Positions 33,020-45,600 of a stretch of 64,000 nucleotides of DNA are shown here, in pieces (position 1 is the first letter of the stretch; every line of letters starts with the position of its first letter). The notes beneath the pieces are model-generated. The model was not told where the DNA came from. It saw nothing but the letters and a program-made list of their open reading frames with translations, and made no database searches. This DNA is from Loripinus fragilis (Eukaryota; Mollusca; Bivalvia; Lucinida; Lucinidae). A program made the position numbers and the translations under genes. Location: the NCBI GenBank assembly GCA_964019695.1, contig OZ026525.1:70982260-71046259 (forward strand). Direction: 5' to 3'.

Positions 33020-33160
33020 TAATGGCACATTCACTTCTGTTTTCCGGTCAGTTCAGTTGCATGATTTCAATAATTCCAGTGGATTCTACAGCTGCATGGG
33101 GACAGTGCAGATCCTGATCAGCTGGCTTCTGATGAAGCCAGCTAATCTGGATCTACACTG

Positions 33161-33472
33161 TTTTTGTTTATTTGTTTGGTTTGATGCTTTACATCCCAGT
33201 CAACTGCTATGGTCATGTCGGGACGGTCAGTTCACCTTACCACACTTTTTCCTGGGCAAGCTTGACTAAGCAGTTAACCAGTACTTTGTGCACATACTTT
33301 CGATTGTAACTGACAACAACCCTTCTTGAATCAGTGAAAGGGAGGAGAATGGCCGTAGAAATTATTTCATGATCAATCTCCACGAAAGTATAGGACCAGG
33401 CAGGGCCAGGATTGAACTCAGGACCCCTGGATCTGCTGTCAGATACTTTACCTACTGCGCTACGCGGCCCGG
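33161..33472 (-). repeat. tRNA-derived SINE S2 (copy c)
   Basis: Same structure as copy b with a head shortened between the A and B boxes. Confidence 0.8.
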
Positions 33473-33475
33473 CTA

Positions 33476-34319
33476 CACTGTTTTCTACAGAAGAAATAAT
33501 ATCTGGATTCAACAATACAAGGGTTAATATATTCTGATTGTATGCATGAAATATCAAGCATTTTTTTGTTCCAAAACAAAGTAGCCACAAATCTGTTGTC
33601 AATTGCAGTGAAGATACGGGCCTAAAATGTTGCATTATTTCAAACATTTACGTGGTTGCTGAAAAACATAAACGAGCTTACAAAATTGTTAATGATACAA
33701 ATATGATACACTAAAAAAAATAAAAATATCAAATGGGTTGAAAATGTTAATGGTAACTGAAAATTTGAAAGTGAAAAATGTATGAATTGCAAAATATATA
33801 AAATGAAATTGCAAAGTGCAAAAAATGTACCCTTGCAAAATAAGATATAGAATTGTACAACATGTAAAAAATTAATGATTTGTAAATGTTTATTTCTACA
33901 ATAACCATGGTCTCTTTTCATACATTTTGTAAACACTGAATACAGCTTTTCAACATATTACAATAACCCTCCAATAACATTTAGGAGAAAAAGAAAATCA
34001 GAAAAAATATGTTATTCAATTAAGCAGTAAAAATTACCTATAATTCTGGATAATTAATTACATGTTATGACTCAATAAAATTCCCTGGGGTTAGATTATT
34101 ATCATTGATTTCAGAGATCTCCTGAAATTGGCATATTCTCATTTCTCCATGAAAACTTGTGTTGCGATACACATTGGAATAGACCTTTCCAAACCACAAC
34201 TAGAATATCACTCAAAAGTCTTTCGATAAAATATATCTGACCAATGCAATGATGACTTAGCATGTTTTGTTGACCCTACCCCCTCCCCCCACCACACACA
34301 AACATGTTCATGTTTTCCC
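33476..34319. other. No gene recognised
   Basis: AT-rich, with a diffuse AAAATGTA/TTGCAAA-type degenerate tract at about 33700-33900. No exon is seen. Confidence 0.5.
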
Positions 34320-34620
34320 TAGATGGGCCACAGCGAAACATGTAACCCCCGAGCGGGCCAATTTTGTGCCCCAGGGTCAAAATTTTAACATGCTTGGAAG
34401 AGGTCAACTAGGTGATGTTACATAACAAATATAAAGGCTCTAGGCTTTGTGGTTTCAGAGAAGAAGATTATTTTTGTCTTCCCTATATAATCCTATATAA
34501 AACATGTGACCCCGGGGCGGGACCATTTTTGACCCGTGGGGCATTATTTGAACAAGGCAAATTCGACGAATTTATATCCCCCGACGAAGGGTTATTTGAA
34601 AGAAACATGTAAATCACAAA
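34320..34620 (+). repeat. Outlying unit of the 165-bp array
   Basis: Shares AACATGTGACCCCGGGGCGG and GTGGTTTCAGA-AAGAAGAT with the array at 35840-36960, from which it is separated by the insertion 34750-35550. Confidence 0.6.
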
Positions 34621-34749
34621 ACATAAATCCCATTTATCTAACCCTTAGATCACCTACAGTATCATTCAGATCATAACAAATGCCTGTCAAGTATGTTTTA
34701 GTGCTTAATTCAATAAAAAATATACTTACATCTGCACAATTTCAATATC

Positions 34750-35550
34750 TGACCTTTAAACCCAACCTCAGAGGTCAAGATTGTGTGTAAATTCAAAGTG
34801 TTACCTTGCATGTAGGTCTACACTTCTTCCACTTTACTTTGATATGCAACATGACCACTTTTAGAAAAGAAAAAATATGACCCTTTGACCCCACCCCAGG
34901 GGTCGTTGGTGTGTGTAATGACAGCACACTTGCTTTCATGGTGCTCTGTGCTCAATTCCCTTTAATTTGATATGCAACATGACTACTTTCAGTAAAAGAT
35001 ATAGTTTGACCTTTTGACCCCACCCCTTGGGTAAAGGGTGTGTCTGTGGGTAAAATATTTGCTACCATGTTGCTGCCAGCGTCGTCAGCTTTAATTTGAT
35101 ATGCAACATGACTACTTTCAGAAAAATATATAGTTTGACCTTTTGACCCCACCCCCTGGGTCGAGGGTGTGTCTGTGGGCAAAATATTTGCTACCATGTT
35201 GCTGCCAGCGTCGTCAGCTTTAATTTGATATGCAACATGACTACTTTCAGAAAAATATATAGTTTGACCTTTTGACCCCACCCCCTATGTCCACCAAAGG
35301 CGCTCGGAATCAGGCCTTCAAACTGAAATCCCGTTTGATATGTTTCATATCTATTGCTGCTCTGCCTGTGTGCAAAATTTCAGCAAAAAATATTAATAAT
35401 TGCCTTAGTTATTGCGAAATTTAAATATTTGACCTTTGACCCCTTAGGTGGGGTCAAAGGGGGTGGGGTAAAACTTTGACACTGCCATTCTTATCTACAG
35501 GCACTTGGCAATCATGGTCTATAGCGAGAAGTTGTTAAATATAATAGCTT
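34750..35550 (-). repeat. About 130-bp tandem cluster, inverse of 8.1-8.8 kb
   Basis: TTTGATATGCAACATGACTA recurs near 34965, 35096 and 35224. Each is followed by GTTTGACCTTTTGACCCCAC and a GTGTGTCTGTGGG segment. The 3' flank (ATTTGACCTTTGACCCC...) also matches 8105-8360 in reverse. Confidence 0.8.
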
Positions 35551-35839
35551 TGATGAAATGTGAAGATCATCACACAAAAAAGCTAATATAGGTTTTGCCT
35601 TATATTTGCCTATACTTAAACAAGGGCAATAACTCAAGAGTTAAGGGGTCGATTTTGACCAAACTTGTAGGATATCAAGAGTCCATGGCACTTATCATTT
35701 GTACCAAGAATGAATTAAATCTGACCAATAGGTACTGAGATATGGTTCCGGACGGACAGACAGACGGACGGAAGGATGGACGGAATGGACGCACGGACGA
35801 CGCCAAAACTATATCCCTCCGACTTCGTCAGGGGATAAA
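35551..35839 (+). repeat. Dispersed repeat ending in GACGGA microsatellite
   Basis: GGGCAATAACTCAAGAGTTA through CCGGACGGACAGACAGACGG to AAACTATATCCCTCCGACTT. Shorter relatives end at 44281-44330 and 48720-48800. Confidence 0.6.
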
Positions 35840-36960
35840 AAACTTGGCAGAGGTCCACTTGGTCTTGCTAAATACCAAATAACAAGGCTCTTGGCCCTGT
35901 GGTTTCAGACAAGAAGATTTTTTCACGTTTTCCCTATAAAAGCCTCTATAAAACATTTGACCCCGGGGCGGGGACATTTTTGGCCCAAGGGGTATAATTT
36001 GAACAAACTTGGTAGAGATCCACTAGGTGATGCTACACACCAAATATCAAGGCTCTAGGCCTTGTGGTTTCAGACAAGAAGATTTTTCCACATTTTCCCT
36101 ATATAAGCCAATGTAGAACATGTGACCCCCTGAGGGGGCCATTTTTGGCCCATGGGCTATAATTTGACCAAACTTGGTAGAAATCACTGAGGTGACGCTA
36201 CATACCAAATATCAAGGTTCTAGGTCATGTGGTTTCAGACATGAAGTTTTTTTTTTTTCATGTTTTCCCAATAAAAGCCTTTGTAAAACATTTGACCCCC
36301 GGGGCGGGGACATTTTTAGCCCAAGGGCTATAATTTGAACAAACTTGGTAGAGGTCCACTAGGTGATGCTACAAATCAAATATCAATGCTCTATGCCTTG
36401 TGGTTTCAGACAAGAGGATTTTTTCACATTTTCCCTATATAAGCCTATGTAAAACATGTGACCCCGGGGCCTGGCCATTTTTGGCCCCAAAGCTATAATT
36501 TGAACAAACTTGGTAGAGGTCCACTAGGTGATGCTACATACCAAATATCAAGTCTCTAGGCCTTGTGGTTTCAGACAAGAGGATTTTTTCACATTTTCCC
36601 TATATAAGCCTATGTAAAACATGTGACCCCCGGGGCCTGGCCATTTTTGGCCCCAAAGCTATAATTTGAACAAACTTGGTAGAGGTCCACTAGGTGATGC
36701 TACATACCAAATATCAAGTCTCTAGGCCTTGTGGTTTCAGACAAGAATTTTTTTTCACATTTTCCCTATATAAGCCTTTGTAAAACATGTGACCCCCGGG
36801 GCTTGGCTATTTTTGACCCCAGGTGTATAATTTGAACAAACTTGATAGGGGTTCACTAGGTGATCCTGCATACCAAATATCAAGGCTTTAGGCCTTCTGG
36901 TTTCATACAAGAAGATTTTTAAAGTTTTCATCTCAAAAATCTATTTTTAGCACCTGTGAC
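35840..36960 (+). repeat. About 165-bp tandem array, 6-7 units
   Basis: Each unit contains GTGGTTTCAGACAAGA (near 35901, 36067, 36231, 36402, 36567 and 36735). TTTTCCCTATATAAGCC, ACATGTGACCCC and AACTTGGTAGAGGTCCACTA follow. Units 36320-36700 are the most alike. Confidence 0.85.
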
Positions 36961-38414
36961 CTAGATATGCAACGGACCAGAACCATTTGAATATTTTGGT
37001 AGAGGGCCACCCAAGGATCATTAGTGTGAAATTATTTCAAAATTGGACCAAGGGTTTAGGAGGAGTTGTCATTTAAGTCAATTGTTAACAGAGGACGTAC
37101 GAAGACCGATCACAAAAGCTCACCCCTTGTCACTACGTGACAGGTGAGCTAAAAATCGCATGTGTTCAATCTCCCACATTTAATCTGAGGTTAACCTTAG
37201 AGTAGGTGGATGGATGCATACCTGTTTGCATGCTTGGTTATTGTTCATGCTTTTTGTTTGTCTTCTGATTGTTTCAAAATCATCTTTTTAGAAAAATTCT
37301 TTCAGGAATACCAGTGTCAAACAGTTTGGATCCAGATCTGGCCCGACATTTTGTCAGGCCTGATCTGGGTCCAAACTGTTTGCTCAGTGCCTCTAGTGAC
37401 ACTACAGGACAAAGGTGTGGTTTTCGGAAAGGTGAATTGTCTGGGATGAGCACCAAACCATAAGCTATCAAGGAGAAATAAGACTTGACAGTGTTCTGAA
37501 TTCAATACCACTTCAATGTCAAGCTAACTCAATTTTTGTTAATAACGCAAAGCTTCTGCTGCGTGGCAATATATATGGATAAGATACAAATGGAATAACT
37601 GTAAATATGTTTAGGTTGACCAATTATCCTCAATTTAGTCTATGTTCAAAGGGAAATTAACGCAATTGCTATTTTCAAGGGAGGTGATTTGATAAAAAAA
37701 ATCAAAATGAACATTAATAATCTACAATGTATGAAGAAATATTCCAATTCCCTATTTTTATAGCAAACCTTACACTATGGCATTTTACTGGTTAAAATAT
37801 TCTACATAATACATGTGAAGACACCTATAAAAATTCCATCGAAATATAATCATCTAAATATACTAAATAGTTATCAAAGCCGTCACCATGAAAAGCCAGC
37901 AATATAAAAATCAAAATAGTACTTTGGTAACCAGGCCCCAAGGTTATAAAAAAAAATTTGTGCAAAAAGCAAATTCTCTTTGCTTAAGATAGGTTGTTTA
38001 AAACTGTCATTTTAACAGTCAATTAGATATTTTCAAGGAACATTTTTATCAAAATTGGGAAAAAATACCTGCTTAGTGAAATATGTGCCAAATTCAGTAA
38101 GGGAAACTCTCTGATACCCAGCCAAAGCATACAATCTAAAAAAATGCATTCACATTTCACCAAATACAATATACATGTATGGTAGACTTTACAATGCCTA
38201 TTCTTGATTGAATAACCCTTAAATTGTAACTAGACCAACAGTGAAGACCCTGATCAGGTTTCTATGGCATCTGATAAGGGGCTTCATGTTTGCGAATATA
38301 AAAGAAACCTAAATGAGTAAAAATACAATGAAATTTAGGGATTGTAATCTGTGACCCTTTCTAACTGTTAATGAATGGACAGGGTTGAAAAAATTGATCT
38401 GTGAATTCTCAGTA
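36961..38414. other. No gene recognised
   Basis: One hairpin at about 37317-37381 (GGATCCAGATCTGGCCCGAC, GTCAGGCCTGATCTGGGTCC). The overlapping short frames there read the palindrome. Confidence 0.5.
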
Positions 38415-38418
38415 TCAA

Positions 38419-38837
38419 CCCTTTGTACACCGGAAACCCCTAAACAGGTACATTGCCAAACAGTGAAGACCTAGATGAAATGCAGCATTATGCTACATTT
38501 CATCAGGGTCTGCACTGTTTGCTAAGATTAAAAAAAACCTTCAAGGATACTGAAATACATAGGCCTCCAGATAAGAGTGTGTAATTGAAAATTTGTTTTC
38601 TTATTTCTCAACCAAAACATATGTTGTGGGTACTCAAAAGAACGGTCTCATTGATCACCCAAAACATATGTTTAAATTGATGGGTAAGAAAATGATTACA
38701 ATTTTATGCTCAAAAATTTAGTTTAACTGAATCTATGAATACATCATTATTTAGAAAATTCTACCTGTGACCACTTAAGTACACAATGGGCAGTCCCATA
38801 CTTAATGTATCAAATGGGAAAATTGGAATACAAAGGG
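38419..38837. repeat. TTAA-type MITE split by element A
   Basis: Ends CCCTTTGTACACCGG and CAAAGGG-TTAA. Internal hairpin at 38457-38523 (GATGAAATGCAGCATTATGC). Copy 5 of element A is inserted at 38561-38735. Confidence 0.55.
38561..38735. repeat. Foldback element A (copy 5)
   Basis: AGGCCTCCAGATAAGAGTGT start. The core stem is collapsed to AACGGTCTCATTGATCACCC. Confidence 0.75.
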
Positions 38838-38867
38838 TTAACCTTGATACAGCAAAGAATGGACCAT

Positions 38868-38996
38868 TTCATGGTCAATTTCCTATAATTCCTTGGTAAA
38901 ATTCCATAGTAAAAAAAAAATTGGGAACCACAAGATGACCAGATTATATCCAAATTCGTGTTATACAGAGGTGTGATATAAAGGGACTACACTGTA
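38868..38996. repeat. Foldback element C (copy 2, half)
   Basis: Only the right half remains: TTTCCTATAATTCCTTGGTA through GATATAAAGGGAC. Confidence 0.65.
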
Positions 38997-39895
38997 TTTA
39001 TTCAACCTTGATTATTTACTGAGGGAAAAAACTTTAGCAATTAGTTATAATGGGTTTTCCCATAGGCGATCTTTTGAGCATGAGATCTTTCTTATAAGCA
39101 GGCGCGCATGTATGCTAGTTATTTGAAAATGATCTAATGGCTACCTGCAAAAGGTCTAAAGAAACAAATTTAAATCTGCTGAGCAGTTTAATTTCAAACG
39201 CTATATCATTGAAAGGGAGGTAATTTGAAAAAAAAAACGATTTTCAATACTCAAAATTGTACGAAAAGGAGGAACAGAACATTCAGTTTCAAACCGGTTT
39301 TCAATAGTTTGCTTTAGATCTATGCATTTGGCAGAAAAATATTTTTTTAGCAAAAAACTATTCATGCTATTGCCAGATAAGCTGTTTTAGCAAAGGGACT
39401 TAAAATTGGACTTCACATGATGTGAAATGTTGACCGGTTAATGTCATCGCACTCGTAAACGTTTGTCAACAAATATTTTTAATATTATGAAAATAAAAAT
39501 CCTATTTCATCAGAACTGTGGTTCTTCAAAGTAAATTGCTAACTTATTTCCCTCAGTATAGCTAAAAAGCTTTTTTCATGCTCAACTCATATGAGTATGA
39601 AATATGTTTAGGTCAAAAATCTTAAAATGCTAACAGGCGTTTGTATTTTAAAATTTAGGACAAGAACAAATGCTGGCATTTGAGAATGAAAAAGGCGTAA
39701 TAACCTCAGGCCACTTAAGGCTACCTAGTTGATGCCTTGCCTAAGCATGGCATTCAGGCTTCCAGCTATACCCTCTTAGCTGTAATTCATTTGCTCTCAA
39801 CCCCACTCCACTCAAAATGGCCAAATCTCTGAGGAAGCTGTGACACTGTGATTGAAATAAGATCAAAATTAGACAGCACATAAGTTTATAGTACT
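38997..39895. other. No gene recognised
   Basis: AT-rich. A stretch at about 39555-39720 is a diverged copy of the repeat at 41553-41795 (CATGCTCAACTCATATGAG, AATAACCTCAGGCC). Confidence 0.5.
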
Positions 39896-40084
39896 CAGGC
39901 CTTTAGTTAAGAGTGCATAACCAAAAATTAATTTTCTTATTACACAACCAAAACATATGTTTTGGGTACTCAAAAGAACCGTCTCAATGAGACGGCTCTT
40001 TTGAGCACCCAAAACATATGTTAAAATTGATGGGTAAGAAAATATTTACAATTTTACGCTGAAAAATATGTTTATCTAAACCTG
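39896..40084. repeat. Foldback element A (copy 6)
   Basis: CAGGCCTTTAGTTAAGAGTG start, TTATCTAAACCTG end, full core stem. Confidence 0.85.
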
Positions 40085-40577
40085 TGAGTACTTATCCCAT
40101 ATGCACAGAGGCCTCCTTTAAACGCCCATGCTGATGTTTGCAGCAGGGCTAGAAGTCTAAATCTTCATCTACATCCATACTGTAAATTGGGCAATTTTCG
40201 CGGGGGGTTTCTTTTCGTGAAACTACGCGTATGCGGAGTTTCGCGAAAATAAACTCTCACAAAATGGCGAAAAGTCTTTGTCATTTACTATTGTAGGTAA
40301 AGTATGCCAAAGTCACGAATTTTTAACGTGGCAAATATGTATTTTTTAACGCTATTCGTGAAAATAAGATTCTCACGAACATTTCTGAATTTACAGTACC
40401 TTGTGTATGCAGTCAGAGAGGCTCTGGCAAGTCAGCACATTTGCACAGGCTCACCTGAGCCTCCGCTGCTCACTGATGTGATAAGGACCAAAATCTTGTG
40501 CGCTGGCGCATATGGTTGGGAAACACCTGGTTTATGTTCTAACTAGAGCTTATTAAGGCAAAATTCTGTACGACTAT
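40085..40577. other. No gene recognised
   Basis: CG-bearing motifs GCGAAAATAAACTCTCAC / AAAATAAGATTCTCACGAA form a loose inverted repeat at about 40190-40395. The 80-codon frame at 40304-40546 has no domain signature. Confidence 0.45.
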
Positions 40578-40766
40578 CAGGACTTTAGTTAAGAGTGCGT
40601 AACAGAAAAATAATTTTCTTATTTCTCAACCAAAACATACGTTGTGGGTACTCAAAAGAACCGTCTCAATGAGAAGGTTCTTTTGAGCACCCAAAACATA
40701 TGTTAAATTGATGGGTAAGAAAATATTTACAACTTTACGCTGAAACTTTCTGTTTATCTAAACCTC
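40578..40766. repeat. Foldback element A (copy 7)
   Basis: CAGGACTTTAGTTAAGAGTG start and TTATCTAAACCT end. Core ACCGTCTCAATGAGAAGGTT. Confidence 0.85.
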
Positions 40767-40967
40767 TGTGTGTGTGTGTCAACATTTTATAAAATCCTCC
40801 ACATTTCAATACTATCACACTTTTAACAGCTGTATCACACAGTTTATTTTCCAATATTGCACTACTAAAATGTGAACTGTTGTATCTCTTTCCAATGAAT
40901 GGCTTCCATTGAAATTCTGTTCTTCTTATCCATCGATTCAACACCTCACAGATTCTTTTAACAAATG

Positions 40968-41460
40968 TTTTCTAAAAGCATTATCTCATCAATGTCTTCC
41001 AGAAGCATTATCTCTTCAATGTTTCCTTGGTGCATAATCCAATCAATGTTGTCTAAAAGCATTATCCCATCAATGTTGTCAAGAAGCATTATCTCATCAA
41101 TGTTTTCTAAAACCACTATTGTATCAATGTCTTCTAGAAGCATTATCTCATCAGTGTCTTCCCAGAAGCACTACATGTATCTCACCAAGGTTTTTTTTCA
41201 GCCATTATCCAGACACACTAATCAATCAATATCTTCTAGATGCATATTCTCATCAATGTCACCAAAAGGCATTACAATCAATGTTGTCTAGAAGATCTAC
41301 AATCCATGGTTTCTAGAAGCACTATGCTATTCTCACCAATGTCATCAAAAGGCATCACAATCAATGTTGCCTAGAAGCTCTACAATCCATGTTTTCTAGA
41401 AGCACTATACTATAATCAATATTTTTCTAAAAACATTTTATCAGATCAATATGATCCAGA
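40968..41460. repeat. About 30-bp minisatellite
   Basis: TCTAGAAGCATTATCTCATC plus AATGT(C/T)T recurs about 15 times with decay toward the right end. It is open in several frames on both strands because the period is a multiple of three. That explains the long repetitive frames 40965-41291 and 40958-41143. Confidence 0.85.
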
Positions 41461-41552
41461 TCTAGTGGAGGCTCACATGATATTTCTTAACTGCCGCATT
41501 GTCATTCAAATAATATAGACATCTGCCTGGATTTGGTCAGTGGGAAGAACTC

Positions 41553-41795
41553 GCCACGAGGCTATAAAACCTTTGTTATGCTCAAGTCAACTGAGCACGA
41601 AATTTCAACTGCTCAGAAATACTAAAATACCGACAAATAAAGAAGTTTTTTGCTTAAAGTATCTCAGTTGTTGTATCTATCCTGCTAATAAATGTTAAAA
41701 TGCCAACAATTGTTGGCATTTTAAAATTCATGAGCAGGATAAATTTCGTGCTCAGCTAGTTTGAGCATGAAAAGTTTAAAAACCTCAAGGCCTGG
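41553..41795. repeat. Foldback element H
   Basis: CCACGAGGCTATAAAACC / TTTAAAAACCTCAAGG ends. Nested inverse arms GCTCAAGTCAACTGAGCACG and CGTGCTCAGCTAGTTTGAGC. Central palindrome AAATGCCAACAATTGTTGGC. Fragments at 29280-29330 and 39555-39720. Confidence 0.7.
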
Positions 41796-42054
41796 TGTTG
41801 TTCAGGATAATTTTCTAAAATCTTCCAGAAAATGTCATGTGTAGCCATAACAGACTCTTAACCCAAATTTTTTTTTGCTATACAGGAGATATATTTAAGA
41901 TAAAAAAATTTATAACATTATCTATAAATATAAGTATCCTGAATTTTAAGACAAGATCGTTCATGTTCCACACTAGAAAGAATTGCTTTTTGGAAAGGAC
42001 AATAACATTAAAATGTGAACAAAATGAGCATATTAAGACCAGACTGCACATGTG

Positions 42055-42388
42055 TTTGTTTGTTTGTTTTGTTGCTTTACAGCCTAAGTCAACAACTATG
42101 GTCATGGTGGGATGGTCAGTTCACCCTAAAGTCCTAACCACACTTTTTTCCTGGGCAAGCTTGAACAAGCAGTTAACCAGTACTTCGTGCACATACTTTC
42201 GCTTGTAACTGACAACAACCCTTCTTGAATGATTCAGCGGAAGGGAGGAGAATGGCCGTAGAAATTATTTCACGATCAATCTCCACGGAAGTATGAGACT
42301 GGGCTGGGATCGAACTCGCGAACCCTGGATCTGCAGTCAGACTGGCATCTGTTGCCAGACACATTACCGACTGCGCTACGCGGGATTA
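42055..42388 (-). repeat. tRNA-derived SINE S2 (copy d), with target duplication
   Basis: Flanked by the exact 14-bp repeat AGACTGCACATGTG at 42041-42054 and 42389-42402. This is clear evidence of retroposition. Confidence 0.88.
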
Positions 42389-42464
42389 AGACTGCACATG
42401 TGCTCAGTTTATAAATATAGGTTTCTCCTGTTGTTACCTAAATGGAGTTTTACCTAGATGCAGT

Positions 42465-42470
42465 TTTATT
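42465..42470 (-). promoter_or_regulatory. Candidate polyadenylation signal of SPPL3
   Basis: AATAAA on the - strand, about 130 nt past the SPPL3 stop codon. Only position and motif support it. Confidence 0.35.
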
Positions 42471-42600
42471 AAATGCAACAGATTCATAGACGCATGTAGG
42501 TTATTCAAATGCATGACTTCAAGAAGATATAAAGAAAACTATCCAATAACCATCACCGGATTCTCCCATTTAATTCTGGCAAGACAACTAGGGAATGCTG

Positions 42601-42669
42601 TTAGACATCCAGATCTTTGGGTTGTTTCTGAACTATGAACGGTTCACTCCACATTCTCCTCAGATCACC
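42601..42669 (-). CDS. SPPL3: SPPL3 terminal exon
   Basis: Acceptor ATTTTCAG, phase 0, 22 codons plus TAA. It starts [11 protein letters not shown], a hallmark of the SPPL3 C-terminus. The final QKQPKDLDV differs from the vertebrate Ser-rich end, as expected for a cytosolic tail. Confidence 0.95.
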   Translation of the reverse strand, partial: GDLRRMWSEPFIVQKQPKDLDV

Positions 42670-45600
42670 CTGAAAATATAAACCATTATTATCATTTCTT
42701 GCACACCATATTTATAAGGTTTTTTTGTGCCAGCAAAGCTTATTTCTTTTGCCTTTATGAGATCATAAGATACTGTCATGCCAACCAAAAGTGACAGGGA
42801 CATAATATTTTATTTACAATTGTTAAGTAAAACATTAACTTGTACACTCCAATTGAGCTTACGCAATTCGAGAGATTACTTGTGTATTAATCCTACCCCA
42901 GGATAGGATTAATACACAAGTGATATATCGATTCTAAGTCCCTAATAACTTTGTAAACAAAACATGACATAACTGTCACTCTTGGCTGGCAGGAAAGTCG
43001 TAGACCCATGACATGGATAAGAATGTGACTGACACATGACCTTGTCAGAAGACAAGTGACTTCAATGTTATGTTAATGCAGAGATGCCAACCCTAAATGG
43101 CGCTCTTCAGGAATATGAAAGTCATTTTTCAGGAATCTGGGGACTTTTTCCGAAATGCCGCATATTTCGCCATAAAAGTACAAAATGCACTCATTGAAAT
43201 TTCTTGAAAGACGAGCTTCAATATCGCCTAATACAGTACCCTCTTCCTTCCTCCTCAATGCATGGCTGAGAGCTTTACTTCAACTTCAGGTATAACCAGT
43301 GTAGAGGTAGGATAATGGGTAACCCCCATTATTTTATCTGGTACCATTTTAAAATTATTATTTGCAGTAATTTTGACGTTCGAAATCATAATGCTGAAAT
43401 CGGCCTTGAAAAATCGTATGATTCTGCAAAAATTGGTATGGTTGGCATCTCTGTTAATGTCTCATCTCAGTGTATTCAGAAACTTCTTTGAGCATTTTTG
43501 AAAAAATATATAAATGCATAATTTAATGGTGAGCAGGAAAAAGAATCCATTTATTTTGTGAGGATCGGATAGAAAAAATCTCTTAAAATCAACAATTCTC
43601 ATCAGTCTGCAAGCATCATGTTGCCAAACAGCGATCCTTTGGACATTTCACAAAATGGTAATACAAAAAAATCTGTGTAAAACGGCCACTCTCTAAAAGA
43701 TCAAAAATGTTTTTCAAGACTGATTGTCGCTTAATGCAGGTCAAAAATATTGCAGACCTGCATTAAGCTACCAGTTGTCATTAAGACCTTTGTTTTGTAT
43801 ATTTTTGAGTGGCCATTTTACACAGGTTTTACTGTACAGCCTTTGTCATATAATTGCCTGTTCAGACAAAGTCAAGTGCAGGATCTCAAGTTTTGATGAG
43901 TCAATTCTGATGAAGCTTATAGCATATCCATGGGTGAAAGCTGGAAATTTCAAAAATCCTTAACTTTCGAAACTTCAATCTTAAAACTTGCAGTATGACC
44001 ACTAAATACTCACAATTGCAAGTTTAAATGGTCAATTATCCTGATACAGGCTGAAAATATATCAGAGAAGCTATTATATTGTCCCTGATTCAGCATTTGA
44101 TCCTGACTTTATGTGGAAAGTCAGGCTCAAAATCCTGAATTCAGGAATAATCCTGAAAACTTTCACCCATGCATGATATCATCCCTCAATAATACTTATC
44201 ATTTATGCAAATAATGCATCAAATCCAACCAATAAGTACTGAGATAGATATGATTCTGGATGGAAGGACATATGATGCATACTCAATGCCAAAACTATAT
44301 CCCTCCATTTTTGTTGAAGGATAAAAATATACACCCTCCCATAATTCTCAAAATGACACTTACTCATGTGTGAAAGTTCAAAATCCTGAAATTTTGAAAT
44401 TCAAATCTTAAAACTTGTTGTATGCCTACAAATCGTTAATAATTTCAAGTAAAATGGTCAATTGTCCTAAAATGATCTGAAAATAAATCAGAGAAGCCAT
44501 TATAATCTGCCTAATTCAGGATTTTGAGGCTGACTTTCTATGGAAAGTCAGCCTCAAAATCCTGAATTCAGGAATAATCCTGAAAACTTTCACCCATGCT
44601 TACTTTCTCTTAACCCTTTGTGCATCACAAACCCTATAACAGGTAATTTGGCAAACGGTGAAGACTCAGATGAAATGCCACATAATGCAGTATTTCATAA
44701 GGGCCTGTGCTGTTTGCTAATACCCCTATTCCACACAGGCCCCGAATCCCACAAATCGCCACAAATTGACAAATATTTGGATTTGGGGCTGAATCGTACT
44801 CAGTTCGTGAAGATCTTAACTGATTGGCACAGTCCGTAGTCAGTTCTTGCAATTCGTAGGTATATCGGGAAATCGGCTCAAAAGTTTTTGAACTGTTCAA
44901 AACTTTGGCCATGAATTCCCCGGTTTGAAAAATCGTGCTGGATTCGTACCAAATTCCTAAGGCATTCTTGGACATCGTAACTAAATCGTAATCGATTCGG
45001 AGGCGTTTTTGTGCATTCGTAGCTACTCTTAGCTCATTCGTGGGGAATCAAGAGATTAAGCCAAGCAATAAAACCAAGGAAGAGATAGTAGACGGATTTT
45101 CCCTAAGATTAATTACCCTGTCACGCATGTGAGCCAGTCCTAGAAGTTGAAACAGATTTGGCAGATTCTGGAGCACAATCAGAATCAGTCAGTAGCTCCT
45201 GGCTGGTGATTTTGCCAATGCCGAACTGCCATATTTTTCCAAGTCAAAGAGTCTGGGCCAGGGCCTCTTGACTTTAACGTATTTGTTTTCTTCTAGCTAT
45301 ATAAGAAGCCGTTTTCAACGCTCAAGTTGCAGGATCAATTCTACAGCTGCTTTACGAGGCACATTCATTTTGAAACTGATGCCCTCGAAGCATAGATGGG
45401 CCTTTTTTATACCTATAGTGACAGAAAATCTCGTGAATGGCCGCGACTCGTCGCGGATTTCTGTTAATTCGTGCCCAATTCATGCTGCATTTGGCGTATT
45501 CTTAACTAATTTGTGATCGATTCTTTAACTTTTAACTTATTTCAGTATTTCCAAGTTTGTTATTGCACATGGTAGTGAATTCCCCACAGTATCGTGGCGA

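Larger units (their letters stand above)
32549..33475. repeat. Tandem duplicate of hairpin-SINE composite
   Basis: Two units of about 455 bp (32549-33019 and 33021-33475). Each starts with ATGGCACATTCACTTCTG, has the hairpin GATCAGCTGGCTTCTGATGA, and ends in an antisense S2 SINE. In the second unit the closing 33473 onward repeats TACACTGTTTTCTACAG. The whole module was duplicated after SINE insertion. Confidence 0.75.

Noticed and set aside
34952..35281. 109-codon antisense frame with repeated MGSKGQTIYFSESSHVAYQI
   Set aside because: It reads the 130-bp tandem repeat in frame; no other support.
40965..41291. 108-codon and 61-codon repetitive frames
   Set aside because: Products of a 30-bp minisatellite that is open on both strands.
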